This document shows positions 14,639 through 25,709 of a stretch of DNA of 33,116 nucleotides, one piece after another. The stretch's first letter is position 1, and each line of letters begins with the position of its first letter. The translations under genes and the position numbers were made by a program. A model generated the notes under the pieces. It made no database searches. It saw only the letters and a program-made list of their open reading frames with translations, and was not told the DNA's origin. The stretch is from CAZEFK01 sp964511405 (lineage in GTDB: Bacteria > Pseudomonadota > Alphaproteobacteria > Elsterales > Elsteraceae), in contig CAZEFK010000066.1 in the NCBI GenBank assembly GCA_964511405.1, positions 1 through 33,116 on the forward strand. Direction: 5' to 3'.

Positions 14639-14680
14639 GGGAACAGGAATTGGGGAACAGGAATTGGGGAACAGGAATTG
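14639..14680. repeat. Three tandem 14-base repeats
   Basis: GGGAACAGGAATTG is repeated three times without a mismatch (14639-14652, 14653-14666, 14667-14680). It sits in the 281-base gap between the divergent glutathione transferase and CheB-CheR kinase genes, 56 bases upstream of the former's start codon. Short runs of this type occur as minisatellites in many GC-rich genomes. I see no clear promoter elsewhere in this gap. Confidence 0.9.
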
Positions 14681-14864
14681 CCGATCAGCATCGCGCCATA
14701 GACCAGACGGCGAATGGACTGGTAGCGGGGACGGGAATCAGCTAGCCCGGACGCTCGGTCGAACGTGATTCACGGACGAGGCAGGGGCCGCGTGGCGCGC
14801 GGTGACGAGCGCCGCTGGGGCCAAGGTCCGGTGTTCACGACCGCCGCCGGCGAGGAAGGGGACG

Positions 14865-18356
<3,492 letters not shown>

Positions 18357-18378
18357 CAAGCTGCAGAGCCACGAACGA

Positions 18379-18402
18379 GGCTGAGCACACCCTCGCTCAG
18401 CC
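18379..18402. terminator. Hairpin between convergent kinase and DUF3618 genes
   Basis: GGCTGAGC (18379-18386), eight-base loop, GCTCAGCC (18395-18402): a perfect eight-base stem between the two convergent stops; the minus-strand stop (18399-18397) is inside one arm. No T-run. Confidence 0.45.
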
Positions 18403-19047
18403 CGGGCGTGCGGGCTTGCTGCCGTTGCTGCCCAGGTGGCTCTCGACCACGCCCTCGGCGGCGTCGAGCGCGGCTTGGGCGGCAGCGGCGGCGGCTTCGC
18501 CCGCAGTGGCCTTGACCGCCTCGCCGGTGCTGCGCACGGTCCGGTCGAGGTCGCGGCGGGCGCTGGCGAACCACGCGGCCTCGCGCTCGGTCAGCGGCAG
18601 CAGATAGGCGGCGGCGGCGCCCAGCAGCAGGCCGGCGGTGCCCAGGGCCACCGGGTTGCGGGCAAAGCGGTCCCAGCGGCGGCCGCGCGCATCGATGGTA
18701 TCCGGGCGCCCGGCCCCGGCCAGCCGCGTCGCCGTCTCGGCGGCGCTGCCGACCGCGGCGCTGTCCTCGGCGTCGCCGCGGGCGGCCGCGCTGAACAGCA
18801 GCCAGCCGGCGCCGACGCCGATCAGCGCGGCGGGCAGGGGATGGCGGCGCACCAGGTCGATCATGGGGGCGATCCCTGTTTCGGGTCCGGCCACGGCCTT
18901 GAGCACGCTGTCGGCGACCTCGCCGACCAGCTGGCGCGGCGCCAGCTTGCGCTCCAGCGCCTCCAGCTTGCGCGTCATGTCCGAGCGGGTGGCCTCGATG
19001 TCGTGCTGGATCTGCTCGGGCGTCGATTCGGCCTCGACGATGCTCAT
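18397..19047 (-). CDS. DUF3618 domain membrane protein
   Basis: A 216-residue protein. Residues 10-45 (TPEQIQHDIEATRSDMTRKLEALERKL) match the DUF3618 pattern, a charged helix with a D-I-..TR..M..TL core. Two hydrophobic segments follow (about 78-100, PAALIGVGAGWLLFSAA, and about 145-160, ALGTAGLLLGAAAAYLLPL) and then an Ala-rich amphipathic tail. Function is unknown; proteins of this type are found with YqjE-like and DUF883-like genes and are induced by envelope or stationary-phase stress in some species. The ATG overlaps the previous gene's stop by four bases, and AGGAG lies upstream. It is the last gene of a three-gene operon. Confidence 0.8.
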   Translation of the reverse strand: MSIVEAESTPEQIQHDIEATRSDMTRKLEALERKLAPRQLVGEVADSVLKAVAGPETGIAPMIDLVRRHPLPAALIGVGAGWLLFSAAARGDAEDSAAVGSAAETATRLAGAGRPDTIDARGRRWDRFARNPVALGTAGLLLGAAAAYLLPLTEREAAWFASARRDLDRTVRSTGEAVKATAGEAAAAAAQAALDAAEGVVESHLGSNGSKPARPG

Positions 19048-19466
19048 GGCAGCTGCTCCTGGGCCCATTCGCGGTCGGCGCGCAGCGTCTCGATGGTTCG
19101 CCGCGGCATGAGCTGGGCGAGCCGGAACCGGCGGCGCCCGACCAGCAGCAGGACAACGCCCGCCACCGCCGTCGCGATGCCGACGACCAGAGCGGCCGCC
19201 CACGGCGCGATGGCCTGGGACAGCGCCAGCACCGCCGCCGCCAGCAACACGCCCCCGCCCATCAGCGCGACCAGGGCGCCGATGCCCAGCAGGACGGCGC
19301 CGGAGGTCAGCCGCGACAGCCCGAGGGTGAACTCGGCGACGGCCAGGTTGACCTCCTTGGACACCAGTGTCGCGAGGTCGTGCGTCAGCTCGCTGAACAG
19401 CTCGGCGACCGACCGGTCCTCGGCTGGCGTGGAGGGGGCGGCGGGATCGGGCAGCGGCCGGTCCAT
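19044..19466 (-). CDS. YqjE-like / phage-holin superfamily III (DUF1469) membrane protein
   Basis: A 140-residue protein. An N-terminal cytoplasmic helix (VAELFSELTHDLATLVSKEVNLAVAEF) is followed by two hydrophobic hairpins (AVLLGIGALVALMGGGVLLAAAVLAL and WAAALVVGIATAVAGVVLLLV) and a basic tail. This is the layout of the Phage_holin_3_6/YqjE family, which despite its name is found on chromosomes and is not lytic as far as known. It overlaps its neighbours on both sides (TGATG at the start, ATGA at the end), so the three proteins are made in step and may form one membrane assembly. Confidence 0.82.
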   Translation of the reverse strand: MDRPLPDPAAPSTPAEDRSVAELFSELTHDLATLVSKEVNLAVAEFTLGLSRLTSGAVLLGIGALVALMGGGVLLAAAVLALSQAIAPWAAALVVGIATAVAGVVLLLVGRRRFRLAQLMPRRTIETLRADREWAQEQLP

Positions 19467-19876
19467 CAGAAGGCGCCCTGGGCGCCTGGAGGGGCGCTGC
19501 TGCGCAGGAATCGGGCAAGGACGAAGCCCAGCGCGGCCGACGCGGCGACGAACAGGCCCGGCTCGCGCCGGGCGAAGTCGCGGGCATCGCGGGCCAGCGC
19601 CTCGATGTCCCGCTCGGCCAGCGAGTGGGCGATGTCGCTGAGGTTGCGGCCGGCCCGATCGGCGGCCGTGGCCGCCAAGCCCAGCTCATGGCGCCGCAGG
19701 GCCTCGGCGGTTTCGGTCAGCGCCGCGCCGACATTCTCCAAGGCCTCGGCAGCGCCGACCTTGCGCTGGTCGATGTAGCTGCGGGCATGCCGGCGGACCT
19801 TGTCCGCCTGCTCGGCCGCCATGCGCCGGGCTTCCTCGGTCAGGCTCGGCTGATCGGGACTGGGCTCGCGATCCAT
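19466..19876 (-). CDS. YqjD/ElaB-like (DUF883-style) tail-anchored protein
   Basis: A 136-residue protein, mostly a long amphipathic helix (residues 10-100, rich in Ala, Glu and Arg, e.g. RRMAAEQADKVRRHARSYID) with one C-terminal hydrophobic segment (PGLFVAASAALGFVLARFL). This is the shape of YqjD/ElaB proteins, which anchor to the inner membrane by the C-terminal helix and bind stationary-phase ribosomes; sequence similarity is weak, so the name is by architecture. ATG 19876 has GGAGGAGC just upstream. A longer frame starting at 20170 runs through repeats and is rejected. First gene of the three-gene unit. Confidence 0.7.
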   Translation of the reverse strand: MDREPSPDQPSLTEEARRMAAEQADKVRRHARSYIDQRKVGAAEALENVGAALTETAEALRRHELGLAATAADRAGRNLSDIAHSLAERDIEALARDARDFARREPGLFVAASAALGFVLARFLRSSAPPGAQGAF

Positions 19877-20021
19877 GGCGGCTCCTCCGGCGGCGGCATT
19901 TCGTTCAACGGGCCGGCCGGGGCGCTGTTCCCGTGGGGATGGGGGGACGGACCGCCGGGTGCCTGACGTCCCCATCTCGACGATCTTGGCGTCGATGGGG
20001 GCACCTCGGTTGGGACCGGCC

Positions 20022-20046
20022 CACTGTTCCATTGAGTGGAACAGTG
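20022..20046. promoter_or_regulatory. Perfect palindrome, candidate operator
   Basis: CACTGTTCCA, five bases (TTGAG), TGGAACAGTG: 10-base arms with no mismatch, 146 bases upstream of the YqjD-like ATG. The TTCCA-N5-TGGAA core is of the size used by dimeric regulators such as the IclR family, but no such regulator is in the window. It could also be a hairpin at the edge of a decayed mobile element, since repeats follow at once. Confidence 0.5.
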
Positions 20047-20050
20047 ACGG

Positions 20051-20107
20051 GATTACGGTGACGCTGCATAAAACTAGGTGACGATTACGGTGACGCTGCA
20101 TAAAACT
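20051..20107. repeat. Two 25-base direct repeats, 32 bases apart
   Basis: The copies at 20051-20075 and 20083-20107 are identical over 25 bases (core ATTACGGTGACGCTGCATAA), and each is preceded by GTGAC. Two shorter relatives, GCGCAAAAC at 20116-20124 and 20134-20142, continue the pattern (TGCATAAAACT against TGCGCAAAACT). No transposase lies beside them. Confidence 0.85.
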
Positions 20108-20295
20108 GAGCGATGGCGCAAAACCGCCCGACTGCGCAAAACTGTGCCGGTCCACGCGGGGCAGACGCACCTCGCATCAGCTGGGCTCGGTTCCATGCTC
20201 GGCGCAGGTTCATCCAGCGCCGGCATCCCGGCGGCTGCCCGGATCGGCCGGCGAAGGCAGGCAGCACCCCATGGTTGGCCGTCGCGGCGGTGAAC

Positions 20296-21978
20296 TCAGA
20301 GCGGGGGATGAGGAATGGCAGCCAGCAGCTCGCGTGTGTAGGCGTGGCCCGGCTGCTCGAGCAGCGGTCCGGCTGCGCCCTGCTCGACGATTTGGCCCGC
20401 CTTCATCACGATCACCCGGTCGCACAGCATCCGCACCACCTCGAGATCGTGCGACACGAACAGGTAGCTGATGCCGAGCTCCGTCTTCAGGTCCTGGAGA
20501 AGGTTGAGCACCACCGCCTGGACCGAGACGTCGAGCGCCGCCGTCGGTTCGTCCAGGATCACCAGGTCGGGCTCGAGCGCGATGGCGCGCGCGATGCCGA
20601 CGCGGGCCTTCTGGCCGCCAGACAGCTGGTGGGGGAAGCGGTCGAGCAGCTCGGCCGGAAACTCGACCAGCCGGGCCAGCTCCTCGCAGCGGGCCCGCAG
20701 CCCCAGCGCCCCGCCGCCGTCGCCGAGGCGCAGCAGGGGATCGGCGATGGCCCGCGCCGCGGTGTAGCGGGGATTGAGGCTTTCCGTCGGGTCCTGGAAC
20801 ACCATCTGGATGCGGCGGCGCAGCGGCAGCCGCGCGAAGCTGCGCGCCGGTATCGCCGCAAGGTCCTGGCCGTCAAAGAGAATGGCGCCGCCGGTCGGGT
20901 CGAGCAACCGGGCGATCATCATCGAGGTCGTCGACTTGCCGCAGCCCGACTCACCGACCAGCGCCACGGTTTCGCCCCGGTTGATCGAGAAGCCGACCCG
21001 GTCGACCGCGCGAAACGGCTCCGGTGGCGCCCTGCGTCCGAGGCCGGCGATCCACCCGCCGGCCACCGGGCGGGGATAGTCCTTGACCAGATCGATGACC
21101 TCCAGCAGCCGCTCGCCTGAGGCAACGGCGGCCGGGGCCGGCGGCAGCGCCTCGCCGTCGGGCAGCAGATCGCGCAGCGCGGTGCCGTGGCGGGGCGTCG
21201 CCCGCATCAGCTTGCGGGTGTAGGCGTGGGCCGGGGCTTTGAACAGAACGGCGGACGGTGCGGTCTCGACCACCCGGCCGCGCTCCATCACCACCACCCG
21301 GTCGCAATAGGCCGCGGCCAAGCCGAGATCGTGCGTGATCAGGATGGTCGACATCCGGCGGTCCCGGGTCAGCTCGACCACCAAGTCCATCACCGCCTTC
21401 TGCGTGGTCACGTCGAGGCCGGTGGTCGGTTCGTCGGCGATCAGCAGCCGTGGCTCGCAAGCCAGCGCCAGTGCGATGACAACCCGCTGGCACATGCCGC
21501 CCGACAGCTCGAACGGATAGGCCTCATAGCGCTCGGCCGGGCGGGCGATGCGCACCTGCTCCAGCACGTCGATCGCCTTCTGCCGCGCGTTGCGGCGGGT
21601 GGCGCGATCGTGCGCGATCAGAACGTCGGCGATTTGGCGCCCGACCTTGCGGATCGGATTCAAGGCCGCCCGGGGGTTTTGGAAGATCATCGAGATCTCA
21701 CGGCCCCGCAGGTCGCGCGCCTGGGACTCGGGTGCCGCCCCGACGTCGATGCCCGAATACAGGATGCGGCCGCCGGCGATCCGGCCGGCCCGGTCGAGGA
21801 TGCGCATCACGGCGTACGAGGTGACCGACTTGCCCGAACCGGACTCGCCGACCACCCCGACGGTCTCGCCCCGGCCGACCTGAAAGTCCACCTGCTGCAC
21901 GGCCCTGACCGGGCCGCGGCGGGTCGCGAATTCGACGGTCAACTCGCGGACGTCGAGCAGCGGCGCGGCCGGGTCCAT
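20296..21978 (-). CDS. Fused double ABC ATPase of a dipeptide/opine-type importer (DppD-DppF fusion)
   Basis: A 560-residue protein with two complete ATPase domains in tandem. Domain 1: Walker A GESGSGKSV (K50), signature LSGGMCQRVVIALAL, Walker B LLIADEPTTGLD. Domain 2: Walker A GESGCGKSTT near residue 345, signature LSGGQKARVGIARAI, Walker B LVILDEPTAALD. Each is followed by the HAYTRKL/HAYTRELL tail typical of the Opp/Dpp class, which usually continues into an iron-sulfur-like cysteine motif; that motif is not obvious here. Single-chain fusions of this type resemble GsiA and YejF. It follows the DppC-like gene with a one-base gap and is the last gene of the importer operon. Confidence 0.92.
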   Translation of the reverse strand: MDPAAPLLDVRELTVEFATRRGPVRAVQQVDFQVGRGETVGVVGESGSGKSVTSYAVMRILDRAGRIAGGRILYSGIDVGAAPESQARDLRGREISMIFQNPRAALNPIRKVGRQIADVLIAHDRATRRNARQKAIDVLEQVRIARPAERYEAYPFELSGGMCQRVVIALALACEPRLLIADEPTTGLDVTTQKAVMDLVVELTRDRRMSTILITHDLGLAAAYCDRVVVMERGRVVETAPSAVLFKAPAHAYTRKLMRATPRHGTALRDLLPDGEALPPAPAAVASGERLLEVIDLVKDYPRPVAGGWIAGLGRRAPPEPFRAVDRVGFSINRGETVALVGESGCGKSTTSMMIARLLDPTGGAILFDGQDLAAIPARSFARLPLRRRIQMVFQDPTESLNPRYTAARAIADPLLRLGDGGGALGLRARCEELARLVEFPAELLDRFPHQLSGGQKARVGIARAIALEPDLVILDEPTAALDVSVQAVVLNLLQDLKTELGISYLFVSHDLEVVRMLCDRVIVMKAGQIVEQGAAGPLLEQPGHAYTRELLAAIPHPPL

Positions 21979-21979
21979 C

Positions 21980-22873
21980 TCAGGTCCGCCGCTGCGGGTC
22001 GATGATGTCGCGCAAGCCGTCGCCCAGCAGGTTGAAGCAGAAAACCGCGAGCATCAGCGCGAGGCCCGGAAACAGCGCCACCCACCACTGGCCGGCCACG
22101 ATGAACGCCGTTCCGTCCGCCACCATGATGCCCCAGTCGGCGGTCGGCGGCCGCACGCCCAGCCCGATGAACGACAGGCCGGCGGCGTTGAGGATGGCAT
22201 AGCCCATGGTCAGCGACATCTGCACCATCATGATCGGCAGGATGTTGGGCAGGATGCTGGTCAACAGGATGCGCGCCTCGCCGTTGCCCGAAAGGCGCGC
22301 TGCTTGGACGAAGCCGGCGTTGCGCCGGACGTTGGCCTCGGCGCGGGCGATCCGGGCGTAGAGCGGGAAATTGACGATGGCGGTCGCGATGATGATGTTG
22401 GTCACCGAGTTGCCCAGCGCCGCCACGATGCCCATGGCCAGAACGAACAGCGGGAAGGCCATGATCGTGTCGCCGATCCGCCCGACGACCCGGTCCGTCC
22501 ATCCGCCGAAATAGCCGGCCGCGAGTCCCGCCAGGCCGCCGCCGGCGAAGACCAGCGCCACCGACGCGATGGCGATCGACAGGTCGAGCCGGGTTGCCAC
22601 CAGCACGCGGCTGAACAGGTCGCGGCCCAGCTGGTCGGTGCCGAACCAGTGGGCGGCGCTGGGCGGCTGCAACTTGACCGCGGTATCGCTGGCCAGCGGA
22701 TCGTAGGGCGCAACCAGGGGCCCGAAGACCGCGGCGATCAGGATCAGCACGAACAAGGCGAAGGACAGGCCGGTGACCGGGTTCTCCTGGACCACGTAGC
22801 GGCCGTGGCGCAGCAGGGCGGCCAGACCCGAGCCGGGCCGCGGCCGCACGTCGGAAATGGCGGTGCTGGTCAT
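21980..22873 (-). CDS. Dipeptide/opine-type ABC permease, DppC-like
   Basis: A 297-residue inner-membrane permease: an N-terminal cytoplasmic tail, a first helix (GLSFALFVLILIAAVFGPLVAPYDPLA, the typical OppC N-terminal pattern), the HWFGTDQLGRDLFSRVL motif, and a helix bundle carrying the coupling loop (EANVRRNAGFVQAARLSGNGEARILL). It pairs with the DppB-like subunit to form the channel. ATGA overlap with the dppB-like gene. Confidence 0.92.
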   Translation of the reverse strand: MTSTAISDVRPRPGSGLAALLRHGRYVVQENPVTGLSFALFVLILIAAVFGPLVAPYDPLASDTAVKLQPPSAAHWFGTDQLGRDLFSRVLVATRLDLSIAIASVALVFAGGGLAGLAAGYFGGWTDRVVGRIGDTIMAFPLFVLAMGIVAALGNSVTNIIIATAIVNFPLYARIARAEANVRRNAGFVQAARLSGNGEARILLTSILPNILPIMMVQMSLTMGYAILNAAGLSFIGLGVRPPTADWGIMVADGTAFIVAGQWWVALFPGLALMLAVFCFNLLGDGLRDIIDPQRRT

Positions 22874-23883
22874 CCGTCGATGCTCAGTCTGGGGTCGATC
22901 AGCCCATAGGACAGGTCGATCAACAGGTTGAGGGCCATGTAGAGGAGCGCCATGGTCAGCACGAAGCCCTGGACCGGCGCATAGTCCGACGACAGCAGCG
23001 CCTCGACCGCGTAGGAGCCGATGCCGGGCCAGGCAAACACCTTCTCGACCAGCACGTTTGCGCCGAGCAGGAACGAGAACACCATGCCGAGCGTGGTGAC
23101 CACCGGCAGCAGGGCGTTGCGGAAGGCATAGGTCACGATCACGGTGCGCGCCGGCAGGCCGCTGGCCCGGGCCGTGCGCACGAACTCCGAGGCCAGCGCT
23201 GCCAGCATCGATGCCCGAGTCATGCGGGTGATGGGCGCCAGCGCGAACAGGCCGAGCGTCAGCGCCGGCAGCCAGATCTGGGACAGGGCGGCGCCGAACG
23301 TATCGAGGTCGCCCGCGAGCAGGGCATCGACCAGGAAGAAGCCAGTCACCGTGGCCGGGGCGTCGTGGAAGAGGTCGAGCCGGCCGAGCGGTGCCGACGC
23401 CCATCCGAGCAGATAGTAGAAGACGTAGACGAACAGCAGTCCCGAGAAGAACACCGGCAGCGAGACGCCGGCGGTGGCCAGCATCCGACACAGGTGATCG
23501 ATCCACGAGCCCTGGCGCACCGCCGCCAGCACGCCCAGCGGCACGGCAATCGCCACCGAGGCCAGCAGCCCCAGAAGGGTCAGCTCGGCCGACGCGGCCA
23601 AGCGCGATCGGATCTCTGCCAGAACCGGCTGCCCGGTGGACAGCGACGTGCCGAGGTTGCCCTCTGCGAGATTGGCCACGTACTCGACGAACTGCTGGGG
23701 CAGCGGCTTGTCGAACCCCAGCTTGCTGCGGATCTGCTCGATCGACTTGGCATCGGCCGTCGGCCCGGCGAAGTAGGCCGCCGGGTCGCCGGGGAGCACT
23801 CGGGTCAGCAGGAAGGTCACGATCACCACCCCGACCAGCGTGGGAACCACGGTGGCCAGCCGGCCGGCGATCCGCCGCAGCAT
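22870..23883 (-). CDS. Dipeptide/opine-type ABC permease, DppB-like
   Basis: A 337-residue permease starting MLRRIAGRLATVVPTLVGVVIVTFLLTRVLPGDPA, the DppB/OppB N-terminal helix and its conserved LxPGDPA, followed by LGFDKPLPQQFVEYVANLAEGNLGTSL and five further helices with the coupling loop FVRTARASGLPARTVIVTYAFRNALLPVVT. It lies seven bases after the binding-protein stop, and its end overlaps the next permease gene by four bases. Confidence 0.92.
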   Translation of the reverse strand: MLRRIAGRLATVVPTLVGVVIVTFLLTRVLPGDPAAYFAGPTADAKSIEQIRSKLGFDKPLPQQFVEYVANLAEGNLGTSLSTGQPVLAEIRSRLAASAELTLLGLLASVAIAVPLGVLAAVRQGSWIDHLCRMLATAGVSLPVFFSGLLFVYVFYYLLGWASAPLGRLDLFHDAPATVTGFFLVDALLAGDLDTFGAALSQIWLPALTLGLFALAPITRMTRASMLAALASEFVRTARASGLPARTVIVTYAFRNALLPVVTTLGMVFSFLLGANVLVEKVFAWPGIGSYAVEALLSSDYAPVQGFVLTMALLYMALNLLIDLSYGLIDPRLSIDG

Positions 23884-23890
23884 GGTCGCC

Positions 23891-25516
23891 CTACGCCTTG
23901 CCCAGGCTGCGATAGTCGAGCTGCCGATGGAACCAGTAGGTGTAGCCGCTGATGTTCTTGCCCATCGCCACGTCGAGATAGGGCTGGAAGAGGGGAATCC
24001 GGGGCACCTCGTCGAACGCCCGGTCGATCATGCCGAGCACGGTCTTGTCATAGGCCGGCTTGTCACCGGCCGCCGCGGCCTTGCGGGCGGCGTCGATCAG
24101 CGCGTCCATGCCGGCGTCCTGGTAGCTCATGGTGTTGAACACGGCGTTCTGGCCGTGATAGCACCAGAAGAAGAAGTATTCGGGGTAGTCGAGCCAGCCC
24201 GAGAAGAAATTGACCAGGAGCGGCATGCTTTTCTTGGCCATTTCGCCGCGCCAGTTGGCGCCCGGAACCTTGTTGATCGTGGTCTTGATGCCGAGCTCGG
24301 CGAGGCTCTCCTGGATCAGGACCGCCGTGGGTTCCCCGATCACACCCTGGCTGAGATCCAGCGAAATCGTCGTCTCGATCGGACCGGACACGCCGGATTG
24401 GGCCATCAGTGCCTTGGCCTTGGCCATGTCGGTGCTGTAGCCGCTGGCCTGCGGCCAGACCGGCGCGCCGGCCGTGTTGCGGTCGGCGCCGAACAGCGGC
24501 CTGGCCTGCCCGAAGGTGATGGCGTCCATGATCTTCTGGTAGGGGATGGCGTAGGCGACCGCCTGGCGCACCAGCTTGTTGTCGAAGGGCTTGGTCTTGA
24601 CCTGCAGCTCGATGCACCACATGCCGTTGCCGACCGGGTGCGACGCCACGAAGACTTTGCCCGCCTGCTTCAGCTCGGCGAAGTCCTTGGCCGGCAGGTC
24701 GAAGGAGATGTCGGCATCGCCCTTCTCGATCAACGCGCGGCGGCTGCCGGCCGAGGGCACCGTGCGCCAGACCACCCGCTGCAGCTTGGGCTTGGGCCCG
24801 GATTTCCAGGTTTCGTTGCGGATGTAGGTGACCTGCGTGCCGGGCTCCCACTTGTCGACCTTGTAAGCGCCGCCGCCGGCGATAGTGTTCTTGGTGTACT
24901 CCATGCCCCAGGGGTCGGCGGCGGTGGCGTGCTTCTTGACCAGTTCGGAATTCATCACGCACGGCACGATCACCGACAGGTCGGCCATCAGCAGCGCGTC
25001 CTTGCGGACAAAGTCGACCCGGAACGTGTGGTCGTCGACCGCCACGAACTGCTCGGGCTTCTCCAGGCTGCCGGCGGCCATCTGAGTCGTCGGGAAGCCA
25101 CCCACCGTGACGGCGCGATCGAATGACCATTTGACGTCCTTCGCGGTGACCGGCGTGCCGTCGTGGAAGGTGGCGTCCTTGCGCAGCTTGAAGGTGACCG
25201 ACATGTCGCCGGTGGTCCATTCCTCGGCAAGCTCGGGCACGAACGTCTCTCGATCGAACGACAGGGTCCCGTCGGATTCCTGCTTCTTGCCATAGGCGAT
25301 CAGCCGGTCGTAGCAGTTCCACGACGCCTCGTATCCCGGCCGGTTGGTGCCGACGCCGTGGATATCGAGGTTATTCGGGCCGTTTTCGCTGATCAGCAAC
25401 AGCGTCTCGTTGCGCGCGTCGGCCGCTGCAGAGGACCAGATGGCCGGAACGGACAGGGCCGCGGTTGCGGTCACCGCCGTGGCGGACGCTGATTTCAGCA
25501 AGTCGCGTCGGTTCAT
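23891..25516 (-). CDS. Periplasmic substrate-binding protein, SBP family 5, Tat-exported
   Basis: A 541-residue protein. The N-terminus MNRRDLLKSAS plus a hydrophobic stretch (about residues 10-27) is a twin-arginine signal, so it is probably exported folded. The family-5 features include the FVPELAEEWTTGDMSVTFKLRKDATFHDGTPVTAKDVKWSFDR region near residues 95-135. Substrates of family 5 include di- and oligopeptides, nickel and opines; the substrate cannot be read off. ATG 25516 is chosen over a GTG one codon upstream because AGGAGGGA lies six bases away. The gene heads the importer operon and has a good sigma-54 promoter match before it, which hints at nitrogen control. Confidence 0.9.
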   Translation of the reverse strand: MNRRDLLKSASATAVTATAALSVPAIWSSAAADARNETLLLISENGPNNLDIHGVGTNRPGYEASWNCYDRLIAYGKKQESDGTLSFDRETFVPELAEEWTTGDMSVTFKLRKDATFHDGTPVTAKDVKWSFDRAVTVGGFPTTQMAAGSLEKPEQFVAVDDHTFRVDFVRKDALLMADLSVIVPCVMNSELVKKHATAADPWGMEYTKNTIAGGGAYKVDKWEPGTQVTYIRNETWKSGPKPKLQRVVWRTVPSAGSRRALIEKGDADISFDLPAKDFAELKQAGKVFVASHPVGNGMWCIELQVKTKPFDNKLVRQAVAYAIPYQKIMDAITFGQARPLFGADRNTAGAPVWPQASGYSTDMAKAKALMAQSGVSGPIETTISLDLSQGVIGEPTAVLIQESLAELGIKTTINKVPGANWRGEMAKKSMPLLVNFFSGWLDYPEYFFFWCYHGQNAVFNTMSYQDAGMDALIDAARKAAAAGDKPAYDKTVLGMIDRAFDEVPRIPLFQPYLDVAMGKNISGYTYWFHRQLDYRSLGKA

Positions 25517-25547
25517 CACGCTCCCTCCTGTCCGTCAGCAGGAGGAC

Positions 25548-25563
25548 GCATATTTCATGCCAA
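25548..25563 (-). promoter_or_regulatory. Candidate sigma-54 promoter of the dipeptide-type importer operon
   Basis: On the minus strand TTGGCATGAAATATGC has GG and GC exactly ten bases apart (-24/-12) and matches TTGGCACG-N4-TTGC at all but two positions. The start site would be near 25536, leaving a 20-base leader that includes the AGGAGGG ribosome site. An AT-rich stretch around 25630-25665 could hold an IHF site, but I see no clear activator repeats. Confidence 0.6.
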
Positions 25564-25709
25564 TCTGGGTCGCGGGCGACGACCAAGGGCCCGGAGGGGC
25601 AGCGAACGCCGGCAGTTCCGCCGTGGACCTTCCGGCGATTGTCAGGCGTATTTGATGATTATTTTGGCGTTGCTGAAGAACAGGGCAACAGGCCGAAGGA
25701 TGGCCGCGA

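Larger units (their letters stand above)
19877..20295. other. 419-base non-coding gap
   Basis: No credible gene lies between the YqjD-like start and the ABC ATPase stop. The gap holds a 25-base palindrome (20022-20046), two long direct repeats (20051-20107) and two shorter related motifs (20116-20142), more AT-rich than their surroundings. From 20150 to 20295 I see only GC-rich sequence with no T-run terminator. Confidence 0.8.

Noticed and set aside
14584..14691. N-terminal extension of the glutathione transferase
   Set aside because: It would translate the 14-base repeats; the beta-class N-terminus begins exactly at 14583.
19044..19466. Reading the holin-like gene as evidence of a prophage
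   Set aside because: No other phage gene is near; this holin superfamily is common in chromosomal YqjE-type operons.
20022..20046. Firm assignment of the palindrome to an IclR-family regulator
   Set aside because: The core is only of a similar form and no IclR-type gene is in the window; kept as a generic operator or relic.
19877..20170. N-terminal extension of the YqjD-like gene to 20170
   Set aside because: It runs through the direct repeats and the palindrome, has no homology-like features, and a GGAGGAG ribosome site marks the ATG at 19876.
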